Shown: positions 14,729-23,932 of the stretch, one piece after another
How the letters are laid out: every line of letters begins with the position of its first letter
How positions within the stretch are numbered: the stretch's first letter is position 1
NCBI GenBank assembly: GCA_046302855.1
Contig: JBKCHH010000074.1
Location: 1-33,937 of the forward strand
Length of the DNA: 33,937 bases
Direction: 5' to 3'
DNA from: JBKCHH01 sp046302855
GTDB taxonomy: Bacteria > Pseudomonadota > Alphaproteobacteria > Rickettsiales > UBA8987
Notes under the pieces: generated by a model
The model's input: the letters and a program-made list of their open reading frames with translations, nothing else
Database searches by the model: none
Told to the model about the DNA's origin: nothing
Program-made: the position numbers and the translations under genes

Positions 14729-15547
14729 ATTTTAAATAAACTGCAATTATTAAAGCCATTCTTATTATTTTTTTGCCTGTTTTTTTACTCAAGCCTTTTT
14801 GCTGGAGCTTGGGTTTTGCCAAAGGGGAAAAAAACCCATATCTACACCTTTGATTATCAAAATTCTAACGAGTTTTATAATAAGGATGGGAAAAGAGAAA
14901 AAAGTAGTCGTTTTACTGCCATTACCACTAGTTTTTTAAGGGAAAAGGGGTTGACTGATAATTACACCTTTGGCACCAAAGTGCTTGCTAAAAGGGTTAA
15001 TTGGCTTTCACCCAAGTATGGTAGGCTAAACTATTATTATGCAGGCGATACCGAGCTTTATATAAGGGGGAAAATTTTTCAAAATGACAAGCAGACCTTT
15101 TCTTTACAACCCTTAATAAAACTGCCCCCCCCTAGCCTCTCTCCACCTCAAAAAGAGGTAATTTCCAATGGCAAGGTGGAATATGAAATGCGTGGCCTAT
15201 ATGGCACTAATTTTTATAAAAACAGGGCTTTTTTTAATTATGAGCTTGGTTTTAGGGAGGTAAGCAATTCAAAAACGCAAAGTTTAAAGTCAGATACAAC
15301 GGCTGGATACAGGGCAAATGATAAGGTGCAGATTCATTTTAAAACCTTTCAAAACATCCCCACCCGCAAAAACCCAGATGTTAGTGCTAATTTTGTAGAT
15401 GACTATTCTTCTGCTAAACTGCAACTATCGGTAGTTTATAGTTACAATGATAAATATAAACTAGAGTTTGGTGGCTATCAAACCCCGTATGGTAAAAATG
15501 TTGCCAACCAAGGCGGGGCTTTATTTTCTGTATGGAGAGAGTTTTAA
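14729..15547 (+). CDS. Predicted outer-membrane beta-barrel protein, possible ATT start
   Basis: The product has a signal peptide (LLKPFLLFFCLFFYSSLFAGAW), a GAWVLPKGK opening to the mature part and strand-rich alternating sequence ending in FSVWREF, with a terminal Phe typical of outer membrane barrels. No in-frame ATG, GTG or TTG is placed sensibly: the open frame runs back to a TTG at 14606 that would lie inside the divergent gene. The best ribosome binding site, GGAAGGGGG (14713-14721), is followed 8 bases later by ATT at 14729, just before the signal peptide, so I propose a rare ATT start (272 residues). It ends 3 bp before the glycosyltransferase gene, with which it is probably co-transcribed. 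Confidence 0.6.
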   Translation: MLNKLQLLKPFLLFFCLFFYSSLFAGAWVLPKGKKTHIYTFDYQNSNEFYNKDGKREKSSRFTAITTSFLREKGLTDNYTFGTKVLAKRVNWLSPKYGRLNYYYAGDTELYIRGKIFQNDKQTFSLQPLIKLPPPSLSPPQKEVISNGKVEYEMRGLYGTNFYKNRAFFNYELGFREVSNSKTQSLKSDTTAGYRANDKVQIHFKTFQNIPTRKNPDVSANFVDDYSSAKLQLSVVYSYNDKYKLEFGGYQTPYGKNVANQGGALFSVWREF

Positions 15548-15550
15548 TTT

Positions 15551-17305
15551 ATGAAAAAAATGGGTGAGATTTTATTAGAAAACAAGGCAATTAGCGAAAA
15601 GGATTTAAACAAAGGGCTTAATCTTCAAAAACTCTATAGAGAGAAAATAGGTAATATTTTAGTAGCGGAAGATAGAATAAAGGAAGAGGTTTTTTTGCAA
15701 AATCTAGCCAAACAGCAATCTTTAAAAACAATAATTGAAATAGAAAATATAAAATTTGATACCTCTTTACTGCGTGAAGAAGAGATTGAAACCTATCTAA
15801 AATTAAAGTTTCTACCTATTAGAAAGAATAATGAAGAGGTAGAAATAATCTCGAGCGACACGGATAAAAATTTAGAAGATTACCTAGCATTAACTTACAA
15901 AAACTATACAATTGTTCTAACCCCCTTTGCTAATATTTTAGCTATTTTAGAGCAGGTTTTCTCTTTCATAAAAATACAAAGGGCAATTAATGAACTGGCA
16001 GAAAAAATACCCAAAAATTCTGCAAAACTTTATTTAGAAAGCAGATACCTAAACAAAATTCTACTTTTAGTTTGTTTGATTTTTATTTTAGGGATTGTTT
16101 CTAAAACGGCGCTTTTTATAATTTTAACCCTTAGCAATCTTTATTTTTTTAGCGTTATTTTATTTAAGCTAATTAGTTTTTTTATTGGCGTAAAAGAATT
16201 TAAAAAATCACGGAGTAGAAAAATTGTTTTGCCAAGTTTTGATACTCTACCCATCTATTCTATTTTAGTTCCCTTATATAAAGAAAAAGAGGCGATTGTA
16301 GAGGGCTTGGTTATGGCTTTAAAAAGGCTCAATTATCCAAAAACTAGGCTAGATATAAAGCTAGTAGTAGAAGAGGATGATTTAGATACAGTTAAATTGG
16401 CTTTAAAGTTTGAGAATTCTTATATAAGGGTTATAAAGACTCCCTATTCAATTCCTAGAACTAAACCAAAGGCTATTAACTATGCCCTTGCCTTTATAAG
16501 GGGGGAGGTGGTAAGTGTTTTTGATGCTGAAGATAGGCCCAATCCAAACCAACTATTGATAGCAGTAAATGGACTAAAGACTGCTTCCTGCGTGCAGGCA
16601 GAGCTAACAATTTCTAATTACAAAACCAATCTACTAACTAGGTTCTTTAAACTGGAATATGATTTTCTATTTAAATTTTATCTAAGGGCTTTAGAAAAAC
16701 TTGGGGTTTTTATTCCACTGGGTGGCACATCTAACCACATAAGAACAAAAGATTTAAAAGAACTTTATGGGTGGGATGCCTTTAATGTAACAGAAGATGC
16801 CGAACTAGGCTTACGGTTATTTGAAAAGGGCAAGAAAACTAGCATTATCAATTCAGAAACTTTAGAAGACGCCCCCAAGACAATAAAAAACTGGTTTAAC
16901 CAAAGGGTTAGGTGGATTAAGGGGCATATAAAAACCTTTCTTATTCACAGCAAAGCTAGTGATGGCTTTAATTTTGCAGAGGTTTTTAACCTGTGGTTTG
17001 TTTTGGGACTTTCTTCCCTTATTTATTTAATTACCCCCTTTGTTGTTATTTTAAGTGTGGTGGGTTTTTTAAATAATGATGCTTTGCCCTTGTGGCTATA
17101 TGGTTTTTCCCTATTTAATTTTTGTTTTTTTGTGGGGGTAAATATTTTTATTTATGGAGCAGTTGCAATAGTTTTAAAAGAATATCGCCTTGTTTTATAT
17201 AGTTTTGTTATTTGGCTTTACTTTTTACTTCATATTCTTGCAAGTGTAGAGGCGGTAAGGGAACTAATAACCAAACCTTTTTTTTGGCGAAAGACCGAGC
17301 ATTGA
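15551..17305 (+). CDS. Membrane glycosyltransferase family 2 fused to a GspE N-terminal (MshEN) domain
   Basis: Residues 1 to about 60 form a GspE/MshEN-type domain with two tandem units (MGEILLENKAISEKDL and IGNILVAEDRIKEEVFLQN). A region with two TM segments (about 168-215) follows, then a GT2 domain: LVPLYKE, LVVEEDD, VFDAEDRP (DxD-like), TEDAELGLR and QRVRWIKG (QxxRW). Four more TM segments follow at the C-terminus. This is the layout of processive cellulose-synthase-like transferases and resembles NfrB-like proteins, which also combine GT2 and MshEN. MshEN domains can bind c-di-GMP, so allosteric control is possible; the motif arginine is replaced by Lys in KKMGEIL, so binding is uncertain. 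The product polysaccharide is unknown. Confidence 0.85.
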   Translation: MKKMGEILLENKAISEKDLNKGLNLQKLYREKIGNILVAEDRIKEEVFLQNLAKQQSLKTIIEIENIKFDTSLLREEEIETYLKLKFLPIRKNNEEVEIISSDTDKNLEDYLALTYKNYTIVLTPFANILAILEQVFSFIKIQRAINELAEKIPKNSAKLYLESRYLNKILLLVCLIFILGIVSKTALFIILTLSNLYFFSVILFKLISFFIGVKEFKKSRSRKIVLPSFDTLPIYSILVPLYKEKEAIVEGLVMALKRLNYPKTRLDIKLVVEEDDLDTVKLALKFENSYIRVIKTPYSIPRTKPKAINYALAFIRGEVVSVFDAEDRPNPNQLLIAVNGLKTASCVQAELTISNYKTNLLTRFFKLEYDFLFKFYLRALEKLGVFIPLGGTSNHIRTKDLKELYGWDAFNVTEDAELGLRLFEKGKKTSIINSETLEDAPKTIKNWFNQRVRWIKGHIKTFLIHSKASDGFNFAEVFNLWFVLGLSSLIYLITPFVVILSVVGFLNNDALPLWLYGFSLFNFCFFVGVNIFIYGAVAIVLKEYRLVLYSFVIWLYFLLHILASVEAVRELITKPFFWRKTEH

Positions 17306-17321
17306 GTTTATTTTAGAGAGC

Positions 17322-18194
17322 TTATTGCACGGGTATTTCTTCTGGAGAAATGGTGTTGCTAGAATCTGTTGGAATTGTTGGGGCGGGTGCATTGTTTTCA
17401 TTAGTAGTTGGGGTGGCTAATGGTGGAGGGGTTGGGTTAGATGCTGGCTCCGCAACTTTTTCTGGCACATCTGGCTGAATAACATTTGGCTCTTCAAGGG
17501 GGTAAAAAGCTTCTTTAATTGTAAAATTATTACTTTCAAACTCTTGCGAATTTTCTAAAGTAATTAGAATAATCCCTTCGGTTTTATTTACTAAAATAGT
17601 TTCATTTTCATTAGAAAAATCCCACTGCATTTTTTCCTCCTCTTCAGCTAAAAGATTCTCAAAAGGGGTGGTATTTTTATAGGGGAGAAGTTTATTTTTG
17701 AGATAGTTTTCAAAATATTTTAAATCTGGATAAAACATTACTATCTGAACGGCATCTTTAGATACTGAAAAGATGGAAAAATCTGGTATAGTGTCTTTAT
17801 TAAAATAGGTAATTTTTTTTCCATTTAACCAAATAGTCCAACTATTTTCATTTTGATACAAAATGGATTTGAGCTTAAGATTAGGAATAGTTATTGGACT
17901 TATTTTAACCGTTAGTTGGGTTAGTTCTTCTATTTTTTTATCATCAATTAAACGAAACTGATAATTATAAATAAGATCATGATTAATATATTTTGGGAAA
18001 AAAACATCCTTTTCAGGGGCTGGTTCAGAAAAATCTATGTTATTAAAATCTAGAGGTTTAGAAGTTATTGATTTAGGCTGTTGTCCATCTACACCTTCTT
18101 TTTTTTCTACTGAGGCTAGTATAGATGGGGCTTGGGCAAATAAATTATACTCTCCAAAAAAACAAACTAATAATATGAATATTCTAATAATCAT
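17322..18194 (-). CDS. PilP/MshK-like exported assembly protein
   Basis: The 290-residue protein has a signal peptide (IIRIFILLVCFFGEYNLFA), a central LKLKSILYQNENSWTIWLNGKKIT segment and a proline-rich C-terminal tail (PTPPPLATPTT). The IxLxSILY...WTIWLNG pattern is what I would expect for a PilP/GspC/MshK-type periplasmic beta domain that links inner-membrane pilus parts to the secretin. It overlaps the upstream pilO-like gene by 4 bp and is last in the operon. The assignment is based on pattern and position and is weaker than for the ATPase and PilC genes. It is convergent with the glycosyltransferase, 16 bp away. Confidence 0.55.
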   Translation of the reverse strand: MIIRIFILLVCFFGEYNLFAQAPSILASVEKKEGVDGQQPKSITSKPLDFNNIDFSEPAPEKDVFFPKYINHDLIYNYQFRLIDDKKIEELTQLTVKISPITIPNLKLKSILYQNENSWTIWLNGKKITYFNKDTIPDFSIFSVSKDAVQIVMFYPDLKYFENYLKNKLLPYKNTTPFENLLAEEEEKMQWDFSNENETILVNKTEGIILITLENSQEFESNNFTIKEAFYPLEEPNVIQPDVPEKVAEPASNPTPPPLATPTTNENNAPAPTIPTDSSNTISPEEIPVQ

Positions 18195-18859
18195 TTTAAC
18201 AGTAATTTGTTGTTGGGATCAGTAAAATTATGCCAAGTTAGGGTCATTTTGGTTTCTATTAATGGCAATAAAATACCCGTTCTTTCTAGATCTGCCATAA
18301 ACTTTTGATTGGGATCACTAATTAGTTTTATTTCTAAATTATTCACTAGAATATAGCCGGGCGTATCCTTCCCTTGAAGGTTTTTTATAAAAGAGTAAAC
18401 AAAAGAATCAGTCTTGGTTTTAAAATTAATCTCTAAATTATTGCTAGAAATTTTATACGGGGAATCTTTTCCAAGTAGAGTTTGATTTTCGGTTGTTGGT
18501 AAAAGTTTTATTTGTGGTTTATAAAGGTCTAGTTTTTTAACTAAATTTGTAGAAATTTTTCCAAAGGCCTGTTCTTTTAAAAGGTCATCTGATAGTTTTT
18601 CTATTGAATCTGGTCTTTTTATTTGCGGTATTTTTAAAAACTCATCATTATACCTTTTGGTAAATTCATCATAGCTTGCCTTTTGTTTGGCATGCTCTGC
18701 TTTTATTGAACTGGTTTGAGATCTTAAAATTGCAATATCGGTATTAAATTTTTTTATCTTATTGTTTAAAGTATAAAACACCCCGCCAACTATACCCACC
18801 AATATTAATACAGTGATGGCACCCTTTATTAGCCCATTGGTAAGGTTTTGTATTTTCAT
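18191..18859 (-). CDS. PilO/GspM-like inner-membrane assembly protein
   Basis: The 222-residue product has one N-terminal TM segment (about residues 12-32), a coiled-coil-like stretch (KKFNTDIAILRSQTSSIKAE, then a second run of charged heptads) and a periplasmic alpha/beta region. This is the layout of PilO/GspM. It overlaps the neighbouring genes by 4 bp on each side (18191-18194 and 18856-18859), indicating tightly coupled translation. PilO pairs with PilN to connect cytoplasmic PilM to the periplasmic PilP. Sequence similarity is low, as is usual for this family, so the call leans on topology and operon position. Confidence 0.6.
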   Translation of the reverse strand: MKIQNLTNGLIKGAITVLILVGIVGGVFYTLNNKIKKFNTDIAILRSQTSSIKAEHAKQKASYDEFTKRYNDEFLKIPQIKRPDSIEKLSDDLLKEQAFGKISTNLVKKLDLYKPQIKLLPTTENQTLLGKDSPYKISSNNLEINFKTKTDSFVYSFIKNLQGKDTPGYILVNNLEIKLISDPNQKFMADLERTGILLPLIETKMTLTWHNFTDPNNKLLLK

Positions 18860-20412
18860 TTTACACCCCCTTTTGTAGTAAAAGAAAACTTAAGATTTAC
18901 CTTATCTGGTAAAGAATTGGCATTTTCTAATAAATTATCAGAAACTCTTAATTTTTGTACAGGATCTTCTGCATTTATAGTATAACCAACAAATACAGAA
19001 TTAACCTTATTTAAATAGTCTTTTAAATAGTTTAGATAGTCCACAGAGCTAGAGAAACCTTTGGTTGATAATTCTACCTGAAATTCTCCCGATACCGAAC
19101 CTAATAAATTATTTTGCGTTTCTGAGCTGGTTTTATATGAAAAACTGCTTAGATGATTTTGATTTAAATCTGTTTTTAAAAAGTTAATTATAACCTTTAA
19201 GGCCCCTTCATAATTTATCGCTAACTTGTTATTAATTTCTAAAAAAGAAAAAACGGCCTTTCTAAATTCTTCTGGATATTTATTAAAGATAGTCTTCGCC
19301 TCATCAAATTCTCTCTGTGCCGCTGCCTGTTCTACCCTAGCTTTTGATAAATCTTCTGTTAGTTTCTTTATTTCTAGCAGTGCTAGGGATATTTTTACGG
19401 CTAAATACCCCACTATTAAAAATCCACCTATTTTTAACGCTAAGCCACTATTTTCTAGAAAAGCAATCTTAGCAAAATTTGCCGGAATAAATTTCGCTAT
19501 AGGTTTATTGATATTGGCAACTACAAAAGAAGTTAATACATCGCTATAATTATCGTTAGGGGCTGCAATATTACCCAGTTTTAATGCCTGCGCTACATCA
19601 AAGGGGCTATAGACCTTTAGGTAAGAGACATTTTTTAGTGAGGCTTGATTAATTAGCTCCTTTATCTTTCCAGAAATAATTATGTAAACTTCAGCGGTAT
19701 CTTTATCACCAAAGTCTAATCTTCTTAAATATTCGGTGGTGTTATTAATTTCTTGTTCAATGTTTCCCGCTAAAACATCTGAATCAGCTGAGTAAGATAC
19801 TCTTAAAACCCTAGAAAAAACTAAAACCCCCCCTTCGAAAGTAGAAATTCTAAGACCAGAAACTTTCGTGTTAGTAACAAAAATCTGCCATTTTTTCTTA
19901 AAGAGATCTTTACTCTCCGATTTGTTTTCTAAACCAACAATACCATCTAATAAAGCCTTGCTCTCTAAAGCTGAAACAAAAATACCTAAGAACTTATTTG
20001 GCAAATTAGAAAAAACCTCAATCCATTCTTCAAATTTTGGGTTTTTTGTTATGGAGATTAATAAAAATATCCAACTTTTTTTATCTAGATCACTTTTACC
20101 AATTTTTATTACCTGACTTAATCCTGCACTGCCATAAAGGGTTGATAATTGCTTTTTAGCAAGGGTTACAGCATTACTATAGTTTACTGGCGGAAAAGTT
20201 TTCTTAGCAAAGTTTTGTTCAATATTATCTAAAATTATTGCATAAGGAATATTTGGTTTTTTTCTTAAAACATCTAGAATTTGCCTTGCTGTGGGCGAAT
20301 CGGCAAATGTTCGTTCCACTAACTCTGTTTTTTTAAAATGCGATAAAATAGTACCATTATCACCAATAGTGATAACAAACTTTTCATAATTTAAATTTAC
20401 CCCTTTTAACAT
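18856..20412 (-). CDS. PilM-PilN fusion-like (GspL-like) assembly protein
   Basis: The 518-residue product joins a cytoplasmic N-terminal half (about 320 residues) that looks like a divergent PilM/actin-like domain to a TM segment (LKIGGFLIVGYLAVKISLAL, about residues 325-350). A coiled coil (about 350-390) and a periplasmic PilN-like domain ending in SLPDKVNLKFSFTTKGG follow. PilM and PilN are normally separate proteins that bind each other; GspL of type II secretion has the combined layout. The gene is followed by a 4-bp overlap with the pilO-like gene. Glycine-rich nucleotide motifs of PilM are weak, so the actin-like part may not bind ATP. I am confident of the topology and less so of the family. 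Confidence 0.6.
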   Translation of the reverse strand: MLKGVNLNYEKFVITIGDNGTILSHFKKTELVERTFADSPTARQILDVLRKKPNIPYAIILDNIEQNFAKKTFPPVNYSNAVTLAKKQLSTLYGSAGLSQVIKIGKSDLDKKSWIFLLISITKNPKFEEWIEVFSNLPNKFLGIFVSALESKALLDGIVGLENKSESKDLFKKKWQIFVTNTKVSGLRISTFEGGVLVFSRVLRVSYSADSDVLAGNIEQEINNTTEYLRRLDFGDKDTAEVYIIISGKIKELINQASLKNVSYLKVYSPFDVAQALKLGNIAAPNDNYSDVLTSFVVANINKPIAKFIPANFAKIAFLENSGLALKIGGFLIVGYLAVKISLALLEIKKLTEDLSKARVEQAAAQREFDEAKTIFNKYPEEFRKAVFSFLEINNKLAINYEGALKVIINFLKTDLNQNHLSSFSYKTSSETQNNLLGSVSGEFQVELSTKGFSSSVDYLNYLKDYLNKVNSVFVGYTINAEDPVQKLRVSDNLLENANSLPDKVNLKFSFTTKGGVK

Positions 20413-20424
20413 AATCCTAATTAT

Positions 20425-21630
20425 CTAAACCTTTAATATGTTTCCTAAATTACTATATAGTGGACCAAAAACTGCAAGCATTATCCAAGCTAAAATACCT
20501 CCAACTACAATTATTAAGGTTGGTTGAATGGCGCCAACCATTATTTCTATACTAGAATCTACCTCCTTATCATAAAAATGGGTAACATTTTTTAAAGAAG
20601 CTTCAATGTTTCCTGAATCTTCACCCACTTTAAACATTCTGGTTACCATATTGGGAAAAATACCACACTCTTGCATAGAAGTAGCTATAGAACGCCCACT
20701 AATAATTTTTTCTTTCATTTGATCAATGGCATTTCTAATAACTACATTGGTAACTAGTTTTTTTCCAGACTCTACACAGCCAAGCACCTCTAATCCACTA
20801 TTAAAAGTAACGGCAAAAAAATGGGTATAGTGAGATAAATTAATTTTTAATATTACGGGACCAATAAAGGGAATTTTTAAAGCAAATTTATCTGCTAAAA
20901 GCCTAAATTTATAAGAGGTTTTATACAAAATCCCATAACCTATAAATAAGCCAATTATGGTAGCAAGCACAAAAATGCCATAATTAACAAAAAAACGAGA
21001 AGTATCTACTAATAAAACCGTGTATCCTGGCAACGGAACACCTATATTGTTTAAAAAGTCGGTCATTTTAGGCACTACATATACCATCATTATAGAAATT
21101 ACTCCGCCCATTAATACAAGCATTAGCAAGGGGTATCTAAGGGCCTTTTTAATTTTACTTCTAAGTTCCATCGACCATTTATAATGTGCCGCTAGCTTAC
21201 CAAAAATATCTGCTAGCTTTCCTGTTTTTTCACCAACTGCAACTAAACCAACAAAAAAATCATCAAAAACACCACCTTGTTTTTTAAAAGACTCTGATAC
21301 AGAATCCCCCGCCTTTACATTTTCATGCACATTGCTAAGAAGCTCTTTTAGCCTTGGGCTATCTGCCGAATCTCTAATATCTTCTAATGCCTTTAATAGC
21401 GGAACACCTGCACTTTCCAGTTGTTCTAATTGAACGCACATTAAGATAATTTCTTTTAGTTTTGGCTTAAAAACGAATAGGCTTTTTCTTGCCTCATCTA
21501 TTTTTACTTCAAGGGCAATTAAGCCCTGTCCGCTTAGCATATTTTCTAAATCGCTCTCGCTACCTGCAGAAAATTTGCCCTTAACAATAGTGCCCTTATT
21601 ATCTACTGCTTTATAAGAAAAAACAGGCAT
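20425..21630 (-). CDS. PilC/GspF-family inner-membrane platform protein
   Basis: The 401-residue protein has the standard GspF layout: two tandem T2SF domains of about 120 residues, each with TM segments. Landmarks are FSYKAVDNKGTIVKGKF at the N-terminus, LPLLKALEDI-like LLKALEDIRDSADSPRL, VAVGEKTGKLADIFGKLA, then FNSGLEVLGCVESGKKL and VGEDSGNIEASL in the second repeat, and the final hydrophobic helix. It is the polytopic platform on which the ATPase acts to assemble a pilus or pseudopilus. Normal length for the family. It lies 4 bp after the ATPase and 12 bp before the PilM-PilN-like gene. Confidence 0.92.
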   Translation of the reverse strand: MPVFSYKAVDNKGTIVKGKFSAGSESDLENMLSGQGLIALEVKIDEARKSLFVFKPKLKEIILMCVQLEQLESAGVPLLKALEDIRDSADSPRLKELLSNVHENVKAGDSVSESFKKQGGVFDDFFVGLVAVGEKTGKLADIFGKLAAHYKWSMELRSKIKKALRYPLLMLVLMGGVISIMMVYVVPKMTDFLNNIGVPLPGYTVLLVDTSRFFVNYGIFVLATIIGLFIGYGILYKTSYKFRLLADKFALKIPFIGPVILKINLSHYTHFFAVTFNSGLEVLGCVESGKKLVTNVVIRNAIDQMKEKIISGRSIATSMQECGIFPNMVTRMFKVGEDSGNIEASLKNVTHFYDKEVDSSIEIMVGAIQPTLIIVVGGILAWIMLAVFGPLYSNLGNILKV

Positions 21631-21634
21631 TGCC

Positions 21635-23929
21635 CTACATCCTAGTTGTTAAATCAACTGTATCAACTAATTCTTCTAAATCAAGCAGTCCCTTTAGCAC
21701 CTTATCCACCCCATCATCTACCATACTAACAAAACCATTCGCATTTACATAATCCATCATTTTGTTTTTCATTTCATTTTTTCCTATCATTTCAGCCAAA
21801 GTACTATCTATTAATAAAATTTCTGAAATAGCTACTCTTCCCTTATACCCTGCAAAACCACATTTTTCACAGCCAACTTTTGTAAAAATTATTGGCGGAT
21901 TATTTGCATCTACATTCAATAATTTACATTCCTCAGCATTTGCTTTTTTTTCTACCTTACAGTAAGAGCACAGCTTTCTGGTTAACCTTTGAGCAATACA
22001 AGCAACAATATTTTCTGATAAGATTCTAGCATTTACCCCTATATCCATTAACCTCGTAATTGAACCAATGGCATCGTTGGTGTGTAGCGAGGTAAAAACT
22101 CTATGCCCCGTCATCGCCGCCCTTAAAGCAAGGGTTGCAGTTTCTTGATCCCTTACCTCACCCACAAAAATTACATCTGGATCTTGCCTTAAAGATGATT
22201 TTATACCCTTGGCAAAATCCATAACTCCGCCCTCTCTAATGTTAGTTTGCCTAATCATTGAAAGCTGATACTCCACTGGGTCTTCAATGGTCATAATATT
22301 TACATCAACTGTATTAATAAAATTGATTATCGAATAAAGGGTAGTAGATTTGCCGCTTCCAGTTGGACCAGTTACAATTATTATCCCTTCAGGTCGCTTT
22401 AGAGCCTTTTTTAGCCTTTCAACATTTACCTCACTGTAACCAAGAGCCGCCATGGGTAGTATAGCCTTGTTCTTATCCAAAATACGCAAAACTATGTTTT
22501 CACCGTGGATAGTTGGGTGAACAGCAACCCTAAAATCCACATTTCTCCCCATAGTGGCGAATGTTATTCTTCCATCTTGTGGAATTCTACTTTCTGCAAT
22601 ATTCATGTTGGACATAATTTTTATCCTAACTACAACCGCACTCCAGTAATCTATGTGAAAACTTCTAATTATTTTTAAAACCCCATCTATTCTATACCTA
22701 ACCCTTACAAACAAACCCTCTGGCTCTAAGTGAATATCAGATGCTCCCATTCTAATAGCATCAAACAACATAACATCTACCAAACGAACGGTTGGGTTTA
22801 CATAGGAACCATCGGAGGCAATTTTTATTAACTCATCCTTATCTATTTTTTCGATTTCTTTTAAAATTCCAGCTATTGAGAGATCAAATTCGTAATAGTT
22901 GGTTATAATTTCGCCAAAATCTGATTTTGAACACTGATATAGAATGAACTGTAAATTGCTTGGGAAATATTTTCTAACTGAATCAATGGCGATTAAATCA
23001 TAAATATCGGTCATTAGTATATGTACATTTTTCTCATCCAGCATGAAGGGGGCGGCAGAAATTTTCGTTGCCACATCTTTAGGGATTTTTCTTAATATAT
23101 TTGGGTCAACGGGGTTTTCTTTTGGATTAAAAATCTTTACACCCTTGCCTTCCGTTAAAATTTGATTTAGGGTTAGCTCGGTTAAAAAACCATTTTCAAC
23201 CATTATCTGCCCTAGCAGAGTGTTTTTTTTGCTTACCCTTTGAATTTTTAAGGCTATTTCTAACTGATCTTCACTAATAATTTTTTTTCTTATTAGTTTT
23301 TGCCCGATAGATTCATATTTTGGATCACTTTTATTCTCTATCACCACTCCGGAACCAGCATCTGTCTTTATCACCTCTAAACCATGCCCAACATCAGTTT
23401 TTGCATCATTCACAACTGAGGCGCCACTAGCTATAGTGGATTGGGAATTTTTTACTACTAGTTCTGGAATCTTAATAGATTGTTCTGTCTCTATTATTGG
23501 AACTATAGGTTCAATTGCAATCACTTCTGGCTTTTCATTTTGTTTTTCTTGAGGTTTTTCTGGTTCGCTTGGCACCTCTGTGACTTGAGAATTATTCTTA
23601 TTCTCTCGAATAGCATTACTTTTTATTTCAGCATTTCTTTCCGCATTTATGGCGTTAACTTGTTCTTTAATATCAATAGTTTTTGTCGGAAATTCTGGAG
23701 GAGTAATTTTTTGATTTTGAGAATTATTATCTTCTGTTATATCTTCTTTTTTTACCACAGTTTCTTGAATGTTTGCTGGAGCTACCCCGCCCCCTTCAGC
23801 CACAACCAAACCATCGCTCATAAAATCATCCCTGCCAACCTTTGGTTGTTCTTTAGGCGCCACCTCGTTTAATACTGGCGGAACCTGTTCTTGGCTATTT
23901 TTTTCTAGTCTTTTTTTAAATAGAAACAT
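21635..23929 (-). CDS. GspE/PilB-family assembly ATPase with long N-terminal extension
   Basis: The ATPase core is complete: Walker A GPTGSGKSTTLYS, Walker B region DPDVIFVGEVRDQETA, and an AAMTGHRVFTSLHTNDA His box. A C-terminal zinc-binding set CSYC and CEKC flanks a variable loop. It also has an MshEN domain (SIGQKLIRKKIISEDQLEIAL and LLGQIMVENGFLTELTLNQIL, about residues 208-265). At 764 residues it is about 200 longer than the usual 560, because of an N-terminal low-complexity stretch rich in E, K, P and N. The enzyme powers assembly of a type IV pilus or type II secretion pseudopilus. It starts 3 bp after the zinc-finger gene, heading the assembly genes of the operon. Confidence 0.93.
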   Translation of the reverse strand: MFLFKKRLEKNSQEQVPPVLNEVAPKEQPKVGRDDFMSDGLVVAEGGGVAPANIQETVVKKEDITEDNNSQNQKITPPEFPTKTIDIKEQVNAINAERNAEIKSNAIRENKNNSQVTEVPSEPEKPQEKQNEKPEVIAIEPIVPIIETEQSIKIPELVVKNSQSTIASGASVVNDAKTDVGHGLEVIKTDAGSGVVIENKSDPKYESIGQKLIRKKIISEDQLEIALKIQRVSKKNTLLGQIMVENGFLTELTLNQILTEGKGVKIFNPKENPVDPNILRKIPKDVATKISAAPFMLDEKNVHILMTDIYDLIAIDSVRKYFPSNLQFILYQCSKSDFGEIITNYYEFDLSIAGILKEIEKIDKDELIKIASDGSYVNPTVRLVDVMLFDAIRMGASDIHLEPEGLFVRVRYRIDGVLKIIRSFHIDYWSAVVVRIKIMSNMNIAESRIPQDGRITFATMGRNVDFRVAVHPTIHGENIVLRILDKNKAILPMAALGYSEVNVERLKKALKRPEGIIIVTGPTGSGKSTTLYSIINFINTVDVNIMTIEDPVEYQLSMIRQTNIREGGVMDFAKGIKSSLRQDPDVIFVGEVRDQETATLALRAAMTGHRVFTSLHTNDAIGSITRLMDIGVNARILSENIVACIAQRLTRKLCSYCKVEKKANAEECKLLNVDANNPPIIFTKVGCEKCGFAGYKGRVAISEILLIDSTLAEMIGKNEMKNKMMDYVNANGFVSMVDDGVDKVLKGLLDLEELVDTVDLTTRM

Positions 23930-23932
23930 TTT

